A stretch of DNA of 64,000 bases from Candidatus Kosakonia sp. 282A-S69 (GTDB lineage: Bacteria > Pseudomonadota > Gammaproteobacteria > Enterobacterales > Enterobacteriaceae). The translations under genes and the position numbers were made by a program. Under the pieces are notes generated by a model, which had not been told where the DNA came from, did not search any database, and saw nothing but the letters and a program-made list of their open reading frames with translations. Within the stretch, counting starts at the first letter, position 1; each line of letters starts with the position of its first letter. The stretch lies in assembly GCF_029433855.1 (NCBI RefSeq), contig NZ_JAROAU010000003.1, positions 802,729 to 866,728 on the forward strand, read 5' to 3'. Shown piece by piece: positions 18,753-25,429 of this stretch.

Positions 18753-19952
18753 TTATTCAGCCGCCGGGTGCTTGCCTGCCCATACCACCTCGCGGTAGTG
18801 CTGCGCATCGGTATCGCCTTCGGTGCTAATCAGCAGCACCACTGAGTTATGATCAAGCTGTAAGCTCTTTCTCAGCGACTCACCCTGCGGGTGCAGCGGA
18901 ATAGCGGCGAGCAGGCCTGCGCCGACGGCGCCGGATTCGCCGGAAATGATGCGCGGATCGTCACCCAGCGGGTTGCCGAGCACGCGCATGCCCAGCGCGG
19001 CGACGGCATCTTCACAGGCGATAAACTGGCTGGCGCAGTTGCGCAGGATTGTCCAGCCGAGCGGGTTGGGCTCACCGCAGGCGAGGCCCGCCATAATGGT
19101 CTCCATCTCGCCGCCCACTTTGACGATTTCGCCCTTTACGGCAGAGCGGTAGAGGCAATCGGCCCGCTCCGGTTCAATAATCACGCTGCGAAGATGCCGG
19201 GCGTCGAAGAGGTCGGCGAGGTAGTTCAGGACGCTGGCCGCCATCGCGCCGACCCCCGCTTGCAGAAAGACGTGAGTGGGGCGGGGCGTACCCATCGAGG
19301 CCATCTGTTCGATTGCCTCATCAATCAGCGTGGCGTAACCCTGCATGATCCAGGTGGGGACTTTGGTGTAGCCGGGCCAGGCGGTATCCTGCACCACCTC
19401 CCAGCCATTTTTTTGCGCCCTTTGCAGGGTAAAACGCACGGTATCGTCGTAGTTCATATCGGTGACGATACACTCAGCCCCAAGGCGCAAAATGGCATCG
19501 ACCCGCGCCTGCGCAGAGCCTTTGGGCATATAGATAACCGCGTTCTGCCCAAGCTGCTGCGCCGCCCAGGCGACGCCGCGCCCATGGTTGCCATCGGTGG
19601 TGGTGGCGAAGGTGAGCTTCTCTTTGGTGCTTGCTTTGAAGTGCTCAAACGAGAAGGCGTTAATATCAAGATGATATTTTTCACACAACAGCTGTGCGAT
19701 GGCATAAACGCCGCCGAGCATTTTGAAGGCGTTAAGGCCGAAGCGCTGCGACTCATCTTTCACCAGGATGGTGCTCACGCCAATGCACCCCGCCAGGGAG
19801 TTCAGCGCATAGAGCGGGGTTGGCTGGTAACCCGCCAGCTTTTGATGGAACTGGCGCGCCTGCTGCGCCTGCTGGCGGGAGAAGCGCGGCGAGGCTTCAC
19901 CGCTAAAGAAGCGGTTTTCTGCAATATTGATACGCAATGGAAGAGCGGACAT
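18753..19952 (-). CDS. ygeX: Diaminopropionate ammonia-lyase (YgeX/DpaL)
   Basis: A 399-residue PLP enzyme of fold type II, matching E. coli DpaL (398). The Schiff-base lysine is K77 in GLNAFKMLGG. The glycine-rich phosphate loop and the ATTDGNHGRG segment are intact. It cleaves D- and L-2,3-diaminopropionate to pyruvate and two ammonia, giving the cell carbon and nitrogen. It lies second in the ygeWXY operon. Confidence 0.95.
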   Translation of the reverse strand: MSALPLRINIAENRFFSGEASPRFSRQQAQQARQFHQKLAGYQPTPLYALNSLAGCIGVSTILVKDESQRFGLNAFKMLGGVYAIAQLLCEKYHLDINAFSFEHFKASTKEKLTFATTTDGNHGRGVAWAAQQLGQNAVIYMPKGSAQARVDAILRLGAECIVTDMNYDDTVRFTLQRAQKNGWEVVQDTAWPGYTKVPTWIMQGYATLIDEAIEQMASMGTPRPTHVFLQAGVGAMAASVLNYLADLFDARHLRSVIIEPERADCLYRSAVKGEIVKVGGEMETIMAGLACGEPNPLGWTILRNCASQFIACEDAVAALGMRVLGNPLGDDPRIISGESGAVGAGLLAAIPLHPQGESLRKSLQLDHNSVVLLISTEGDTDAQHYREVVWAGKHPAAE

Positions 19953-20010
19953 GTTCTAACCTTCTCCATAATGTCAGAAACAGTAAGTGGCCGACCGGGC
20001 TGCCGGACGG

Positions 20011-21198
20011 TTACAAAATGCGTTTTTGCGCGTCGGTAAACAGCTGTTCCAGCAGCTGGCCCGGCTCGGCATATTTGCGACAGAGGATCATCGAGGCGAT
20101 GATGTAGGGCTTCCAGCTCGCCTCTTTGTAGGTGGCAATGCGATATTTTTCGAACACCGCTGCCGCGACTTCGCCTTCGTCGCAGGAGACGCCGCTGATA
20201 TCCGCCGGCAGGCAGTGCATATAGAGCGCCTCGCCGTTGCGGGTGGTCGCCATCAGCGCCTCGGTACACTCCCACTCTTTATGGCGGGCGTTCTGCGCCA
20301 GGCAGTGCTGCTCAAGCGCTTTCAGCCCCTGATGATCGCTGGCGCGCAGCAGGTCAGTGCGCTGCTCCATCACCGTGTAGGGTGCCCAGGATTTCGGGTA
20401 GACGATATCGGCGTCCTTAAACGCTTCTGCCATATCATTGACCTGGCGGAAGCTGCCACCCGAGGCTGCGGCATTGCTTTTTGCCACCTCAATGACATCG
20501 GGGATCAGGTCGTACCCTTCCGGGTGCGCGAGGGTGACATCCATTCCAAAGCGCGTCATCAGCCCGATGATCCCCTGCGGTACCGAGAGGGGTTTGCCGT
20601 AGCTTGGCGAATAGGCCCAGGTCATGGCGATTTTTTTGCCCTTCAGCGCCGCCAGCGAGCCGAAGTGTTCGCGCAGCCAGGCGAGATCCGCCATCGATTG
20701 GGTTGGGTGATCAATGTCGCACTGCAGGTTAATCAGCGCCGGACGCTGCGGCAGCACGCCCTGTTTATGACCATCATCCAGCGCTTCGCCCACTTCACGC
20801 ATATAGGCATTACCGGCGCCGAGATACATGTCGTCACGAATACCGATGGCGTCCGCGCAAAAGGCGATCATATTGGCGGTTTCGCGTACCGTTTCGCCGT
20901 GGGCAATCTGTGATTTCCCCTCATCGAGATCCTGCTGCGCGAGGCCGAGCAGATTGAGGGCCGAGGCATAGGAGAAGCGGGTGCGGGTGGAGTTATCGCG
21001 GAATACCGAAATGCCCAGCCCGCTGTTAAATACACGGGTGGCGATATTTTCTGAACGCATCGCCTTCAGTGCCGCGGCGACATTAAGCACCTGCTTTAGC
21101 TCATCCGGCGACTGCTCCCACGTCAGCAGAAAATCTTTCTCATGCAGATGCGAGCGAAGGGTACGGATCTCCTTGATTAATTCATTAACAGTTTTCAT
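20011..21198 (-). CDS. ygeW: YgeW, knotted carbamoyltransferase
   Basis: A 395-residue member of the aspartate/ornithine carbamoyltransferase superfamily, matching E. coli YgeW (396). The carbamoyl-phosphate motif is FRDNSTRTRFSYAS. The HPTQ motif is in DIDHPTQSMADL, and the HCLP motif in MHCLPADI. The exact ureido substrate is unproven. In the cluster it would phosphorolyse a carbamoylated intermediate to carbamoyl phosphate, which YqeA then uses to make ATP. It is the first gene of the leftward operon; the ATG at 21198 follows AATCAGGATTG. Confidence 0.95.
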   Translation of the reverse strand: MKTVNELIKEIRTLRSHLHEKDFLLTWEQSPDELKQVLNVAAALKAMRSENIATRVFNSGLGISVFRDNSTRTRFSYASALNLLGLAQQDLDEGKSQIAHGETVRETANMIAFCADAIGIRDDMYLGAGNAYMREVGEALDDGHKQGVLPQRPALINLQCDIDHPTQSMADLAWLREHFGSLAALKGKKIAMTWAYSPSYGKPLSVPQGIIGLMTRFGMDVTLAHPEGYDLIPDVIEVAKSNAAASGGSFRQVNDMAEAFKDADIVYPKSWAPYTVMEQRTDLLRASDHQGLKALEQHCLAQNARHKEWECTEALMATTRNGEALYMHCLPADISGVSCDEGEVAAAVFEKYRIATYKEASWKPYIIASMILCRKYAEPGQLLEQLFTDAQKRIL

Positions 21199-21284
21199 TT
21201 TGCAATCCTGATTAAGAATGACGGGCTTACGCGTGGCGGTGCGGTTGACGGGGTTGAGTGTGACGCGCGACGGCCAACGTGTAG

Positions 21285-21310
21285 TGGCACCCTAACAATA
21301 AGTGTGCCAC
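21285..21310. repeat. Inverted repeat overlapping the ygeW sigma-54 promoter
   Basis: GTGGCAC and GTGCCAC are perfect 7-base inverted arms about 13 bases apart. One arm is the -24 element itself, so a protein bound to the palindrome would compete with RNA polymerase. It may be coincidental, because TGGCAC is part of the sigma factor consensus. Confidence 0.45.
21294..21309 (-). promoter_or_regulatory. Sigma-54 (-24/-12) promoter candidate for ygeW
   Basis: The minus strand reads TGGCACACTTATTGTT. The -24 half TGGCAC is perfect and the -12 half is TTGT instead of TTGC, at the correct spacing. It lies about 95 bases before the ygeW start. It sits inside an inverted repeat, GTGGCAC...GTGCCAC. 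Confidence 0.6.
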
Positions 21311-21679
21311 TTCCCGCCGGCAGCGCTGGAGGGTGGGTAAAGGGCGGTAATTGTGTGAGATGAATCACGAATATATGCGATATTGCGCAGAAAAGAGGCA
21401 GTGCGCTGATGTGTGCCAACAGGCGATAGGGTTGCCATGAAAAGATGAAATGGAAGATGGGGGAAAAATAGCCGGGAAATAGCGGCTAAATTGATAAAGG
21501 ACGCGGCCGAATTATCATATTGATAGCGAAATGTGATAGCTATTACATATTTACCATTCGTCACAAAGCGGTCGGGTGTGGTTATTCCGTAATAAGTGAA
21601 GGGGAGTGTTATCCTGCAGAAAAGGAAAGCAGAGCGGAAAATGCTGTTAAAAGTTTGTGAGCAATAAATAAGGAAGATT

Positions 21680-23452
21680 ATGATTCCATCCACCACGCCC
21701 TCCATTTTGATGCAGATTCAACCTAAGATACAAAAATTCGCCGGAATGCTGGCGAGTGTTCTGCAACTGGAAGTGGAAATTGTTGATAGTTCATTATGCA
21801 GGGTCGCCGGAACGGGAATTTTTGATACGAAAATTGGCCGTAAATTAAATACAAGTTCACAACTTTTGCGCCACATAGTTGAGACAAAAAAGGAGAAAGT
21901 GGTTACCCATTCGCGCTTCGATCCCTTCTGTAACGGCTGCCACAGCAAGCAAAACTGCAAAGAGAAAGCCTTTATCGGTACCCCGGTTATCTATCATGGG
22001 CAGTGCGTTGGGGTGATCAGTCTGGTGGCATTAACCCATGAGCAGCAGGTACGTATTAATGACAATATCCAGGCCTTTTCAGATTATGTTCGTCATGTCT
22101 CGTCGATATTTGTCTCGCGCTTTCTTCAGGATCTCTCCAGCAACGATAATATTCAGAAAGTCTTTTTGACCATGATTGAATTTATGGATCAGGGCGTGCT
22201 GGTGGTGGGGCACGATCATAAAATTAAATTCGCTAACCCTTCGGCGTTGAAAATTATCGGTGAGTCCGCGGGAAATATGATTGGCAAGAGTATTCACTTT
22301 CGCCCGCTCACCTTTGAAGACCATTTTCGCCACGGCCATATGCAGCACGTAGTTTCATTTGATGATAAGAAAGAGCTTATTATTGGTCAGCTGCATGCAG
22401 TTCAGGAACAGTGGTTATTTTTAATGGCATTTCACCAGTCCCACTCGTCAGCAGAATTAAGCGCCGCTCACGAGGAGCCCTTAATTGAGAGCCTGATAGG
22501 GGAGTGCCGTCCGATGCGGCAGTTGAAAAAGCTGATTCGCCGCGTCGCGCCCGGCCCCTCAAGCGTCATGATTGTTGGCGAGAGCGGCACTGGCAAAGAG
22601 GTGGTTGCCAGAGCGATCCATAAGCTGAGCGACCGCAGCGTTAAGCCTTTTGTCGCCATCAACTGCGCGGCGATCCCCGAGCACCTGCTGGAGAGCGAGC
22701 TGTTTGGCTACGTTAAAGGCGCATTTACCGGCGCATCGGCTAATGGCAAAACGGGGCTTATTCAGGCAGCAAATCATGGCACCCTGTTTCTTGATGAGAT
22801 TGGCGATATGCCTTTAACCCTGCAGGTGAAGCTGCTGCGCGCCATTGAGTCGCGGGAAGTGCAGCCCGTAGGCGCCTGCCACCCGGTGCCGGTGGATATT
22901 CGTATTATCTCGGCGACCAATCAAAATCTCGCGCGTGTTATCGCCGAGGGCAAGTTCCGCGAAGATCTCTACTATCGCCTGAATGTGATCCCGCTGCGCT
23001 TACCGCCGCTGCGCGAGCGCCAGGAGGATATCGAGCTGCTGATCCACTACTTCCTTCATCTGCATACGCACCGGCTGGATCTGGTCTATCCCGGCGTGGC
23101 ACCGGAGGTGGTGGCCTTTCTGCGACGCTACCGCTGGCCGGGCAATATTCGCGAGCTGAGCAACCTGATGGAGTACCTGGTCAATGTTGTCCCCTCCGGA
23201 GAGGTGATTGATATCTCGCTATTACCGCCAAATCTGTTAAGCAGCGACAACGTCACGGGAGCCGGCGGGCGCGTCACTGCAGCGGCTGAGGCGCGGGCAG
23301 AGAGCGTTACGGCGCTGGAGGAGATGGAGCGGCAGATGATCTGTGACGCGCTTTCGCGTTACGGCAATAAAAAGCAGGCGGCGGATGTGCTGGGGATTGG
23401 TATCGCCACGCTCTATCGCAAAATTAAAAAGTATGCGCTGGAGGGGGTGTGA
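21680..23452 (+). CDS. ygeV: YgeV, sigma-54-dependent transcriptional activator
   Basis: A 590-residue protein matching E. coli YgeV (592). An N-terminal GAF-like sensor carries a Cys-rich loop ([18 protein letters not shown]) that may bind a metal or an Fe-S cluster. A PAS domain follows (about residues 160-240), then an AAA+ module with Walker A GESGTGKE (300-307), the sigma-54 contact loop GAFTGA (347-352) and Walker [11 protein letters not shown] Fis-type HTH at the C-terminus contains [19 protein letters not shown]. It is divergent from ygeW and is the expected activator of the ygeW and ygfK promoters. Confidence 0.95.
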   Translation: MIPSTTPSILMQIQPKIQKFAGMLASVLQLEVEIVDSSLCRVAGTGIFDTKIGRKLNTSSQLLRHIVETKKEKVVTHSRFDPFCNGCHSKQNCKEKAFIGTPVIYHGQCVGVISLVALTHEQQVRINDNIQAFSDYVRHVSSIFVSRFLQDLSSNDNIQKVFLTMIEFMDQGVLVVGHDHKIKFANPSALKIIGESAGNMIGKSIHFRPLTFEDHFRHGHMQHVVSFDDKKELIIGQLHAVQEQWLFLMAFHQSHSSAELSAAHEEPLIESLIGECRPMRQLKKLIRRVAPGPSSVMIVGESGTGKEVVARAIHKLSDRSVKPFVAINCAAIPEHLLESELFGYVKGAFTGASANGKTGLIQAANHGTLFLDEIGDMPLTLQVKLLRAIESREVQPVGACHPVPVDIRIISATNQNLARVIAEGKFREDLYYRLNVIPLRLPPLRERQEDIELLIHYFLHLHTHRLDLVYPGVAPEVVAFLRRYRWPGNIRELSNLMEYLVNVVPSGEVIDISLLPPNLLSSDNVTGAGGRVTAAAEARAESVTALEEMERQMICDALSRYGNKKQAADVLGIGIATLYRKIKKYALEGV

Positions 23453-23495
23453 ATAAAGGGGGAATAGGCGGGGGCAGAATATCAGTACGTATCTT

Positions 23496-23509
23496 CAGGA
23501 ATCGAACCT
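23496..23509 (+). repeat. Left copy of 14-base argW-derived direct repeat (att candidate)
   Basis: caggaatcgaacct equals the T-arm part of argW in the same orientation. The neighbouring bases match only partly (ct-t-...-tt-aat here; ct-g-...-gc-aac in argW), as in a decayed attachment site. It lies 44 bases after the ygeV stop. Confidence 0.5.
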
Positions 23510-23632
23510 TTAATCAATCTCATGATTTAGATGAGAAAAATTATATGAGTCATGTTTATTCCAACAGTTGTACCAACAAAGAGAGTTGATTGAATATTGA
23601 CTTACTAAATCATTGAGACTTGCGTGACTTAA

Positions 23633-23818
23633 ATAAGCCTGACAAGTTCGAGGCTTACTGACTATCCCATCGAACGGCAGGCACCCATCATTGCGGATGA
23701 CTGCCCGATCATAGTTCATGGTATGAACACCTGGTTAATGTTCCAGGCTAAAGGCAAGCAGGGGCGATACAGAGGAGATACAAGTTCAGTGACATACCAG
23801 ACCTTTATCAAAAAATAG
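23633..23818 (+). pseudogene. C-terminal remnant of an unidentified protein
   Basis: An open stretch of about 61 codons with no proper start. It reads DYPIERQAPIIADDCPIIVH, then MNTWLMFQAKGKQGRYRGDT, and ends in TFIKK before TAG. It looks like the end of a real protein rather than noise. It stands just before a truncated secretion-associated lipoprotein, so it may be the tail of a tandem paralogue of that gene. I could not identify the family. Confidence 0.35.
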
Positions 23819-23838
23819 TCACAGGCAGAGGATGAGTA

Positions 23839-23976
23839 ATGAATAAATTTCTGCTGCTGGGTTCGCTTTCCTTTCTTGCCGGATGCACAGGACCCGGAGA
23901 TCGTTTGCCAGATGTCGAGAATGCACAGGTCGACTTGAAAAACGGCGTACCTTGTCTGTTGTTCCATAGCAACTGA
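23839..23976 (+). pseudogene. Truncated lipoprotein (T6SS immunity-lipoprotein-like)
   Basis: 45 codons from ATG to TGA. A lipoprotein signal ends in the lipobox LAGC, and a start follows that resembles periplasmic lipoproteins annotated as T6SS immunity proteins in enterobacteria (GPGDRLPDVENAQVDLKNGV, then PCLL). The family is normally well over 100 residues, so this copy is broken after the first conserved block. AGAGGATGAGT upstream could serve as ribosome site. The neighbouring tssB and tssH debris supports a type VI secretion origin. Confidence 0.6.
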
Positions 23977-24077
23977 CCTCAGTCGATGATGTACATGATG
24001 GCGTTGCACTGCCTGGTGGATTTTCTGATAAGGGCAAGCTGATTGCACCGATTGAGCTTCTTGTGGCTGGTGATTTG

Positions 24078-24353
24078 TCATCCGGTATGGCGGTTTTCCA
24101 GGCCTATGCACTCCATGTTGTCGTGCTGAAGCCTGACAGGATCGCCATACAGCCCTGACAGTAAATAAAACGTTCTCCGCCGGGACATAAAACCGCTTAT
24201 GTCTCTGATGTATTCCTTATCGTTATTGCTGTGTTTCCCACATAAAGCAAAGCTATGATTTTCTGCCCCTTTTATCTCTTTCTCATCTAAAACCATATCG
24301 TTAAAAAGGCATGGGTATTTTAATCTCCCTGATATAGATGCAAACCAATACAA
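24078..24353 (-). CDS. Small hypothetical protein (doubtful)
   Basis: A 91-codon minus-strand frame starting at a TTG, with AAAGGA just upstream. The sequence is plausible for a soluble protein (NDMVLDEKEIKGAENHSFAL and EYIRDISGFMSRRRTFYLLS), but no family was recognised. Its last third overlaps an open plus-strand stretch after the lipoprotein remnant, and it lies in a decayed region. It may be another gene fragment or a chance frame. Confidence 0.25.
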   Translation of the reverse strand: MYWFASISGRLKYPCLFNDMVLDEKEIKGAENHSFALCGKHSNNDKEYIRDISGFMSRRRTFYLLSGLYGDPVRLQHDNMECIGLENRHTG

Positions 24354-24607
24354 GATCCTTTTATTAACAATTATCCGTTTGTTTTTACTGCTGCGACATA
24401 AATGTTTGTTTTGTGCGCTTTTGGTAGTTCATTTCACTGCCATTACGGCGATACCTTTCATTAACATTTAGTGGAAAATTCTTAAGAAATTTCTCTATGC
24501 AAATTAAACATTTGTATTTCTGATATTAAGTCGATTATTATTCTCTTGTAGCGTGTCAATTACTTTAGTCTGAAAGTGCACACAGCGATAAACCGAGGGA
24601 TGATGAG

Positions 24608-24770
24608 ATGGCTGATAGTTTCCAGAATGAAGTGCCAAAGGCATCTATTAATCTAAAGCCTGGCCTGCATACAGGGGGAGCCAGCAAGAAAACCGCGCTC
24701 CCAATGAAATTACTGGTGGCGGCCAACTTCAGTAATCGTCAGGAGTCTGCGCCCCTGTCTGAGCGCAAAA
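24608..24770 (+). pseudogene. tssB: 5' fragment of tssB (T6SS sheath small subunit)
   Basis: About 54 codons read MADSFQNEVPKASINLKPGL, then HTGGASKKTALPMKLLVAAN and FSNRQESAPLSER. This is the conserved N-terminus of TssB/VipA contractile-sheath proteins, which are normally about 165 residues. After SERKK the tssB similarity stops abruptly, and the next bases encode part of tssH in another frame. The normal tssB start and a reasonable upstream sequence remain, so it may still be transcribed, but the product is useless. Confidence 0.82.
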
Positions 24771-24956
24771 AATCTTTATTGCGCCCGCGCAATGGAAGGG
24801 ACTGCCTCCCTGTGTCAGGCCCGCGCCCATGCAGAAATTCTGCCGGAACACTGGCTGCTGAAACTATTGAAACAGGGCGTAGGTGACCTGACGGTGCTGG
24901 CACGGGGAAAACATGGGAGGTCAGTCACTTGCTGGCTTAAGCAGATAAAATATTAA
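24771..24956 (+). pseudogene. tssH: Internal fragment of tssH/clpV (T6SS AAA+ ATPase)
   Basis: In the frame of the ATG at 24792, the bases from 24771 encode NLYCARAMEGTASLCQARAH, then AEILPEHWLLKLLKQGVGDL and TVLAR. This is the start of the Clp-N domain of TssH ATPases (normally about 870 residues). Homology stops near 24905 and the frame ends at TAA 24954-24956. It is joined directly to the tssB fragment, so one deletion removed everything between tssB and tssH. Confidence 0.78.
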
Positions 24957-25429
24957 TATTACCGTGGTGCAGGAAAAGATAACCAAAATATTGTTTTTTT
25001 GAATGGTGACTTATGTCTTTATTATTAAGTAAATAGGCCTTTGATTTGTCTCAGTGTCCGACAATATCTTAAACAGGACCGGATGTACGTCATCGGAAGT
25101 TAAATGAAAACCGTTCAATGAATAATAAAGAATATAACAATTATTCCTCGCTGTCGTCAGTCATGGAAAATTGAGTATGAATCATTTTATATTTTTATTC
25201 TGAGTATCTGCGCAGTCATCGCGGGGGATGAAGACTGAAAAAATATCGAAGGTTTTGGTCACATTTCTCTGGGCTTTTTTTGAAGTTGCACGGTGATTTT
25301 GAAAATGGGATGCCTTGACATGACACGATCGTCAGAATAGTAAGTTGCGTAAGTACTAAAAAATTTCACGAGAGTTTTATTACTGGATTAAAGAATGCCA
25401 TTCAATAAATGAAGGAGGAGGTAGTCACT
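24957..25429. other. AT-rich leader region of the five-gene locus
   Basis: About 470 bases with no clear gene. A few very short frames exist, for example 18 codons from 25118 and 22 codons from 25228; none has a convincing ribosome site. A promoter candidate lies at 25315-25343. Confidence 0.4.
25315..25343 (+). promoter_or_regulatory. Promoter candidate for the glycosyltransferase/rSAM operon
   Basis: A perfect TTGACA (25315-25320), a 17-base spacer and TAGTAA as a weak -10 (25338-25343). It would give a leader of about 80 bases before the ATG at 25430. Confidence 0.42.

Larger units (their letters stand above)
21199..21679. other. Divergent ygeW / ygeV intergenic region
   Basis: About 480 bases with no gene. 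The ygeW half holds the sigma-54 promoter candidate. The ygeV half is AT-rich, with TTGATA (near 21520) 17 bases before TTACAT as a possible weak vegetative promoter for ygeV. AAGGAAG precedes the ygeV ATG. No tandem activator sites could be defined by eye. Confidence 0.45.

Noticed and set aside
18891-20039. 382-codon plus-strand frame
   Set aside because: Antisense to ygeX, which has all its PLP motifs. The frame has no family features.
23839-23976. The 45-residue lipoprotein considered as an intact small gene
   Set aside because: It stops just after the first conserved block of a family of well over 100 residues and lies among other gene debris.
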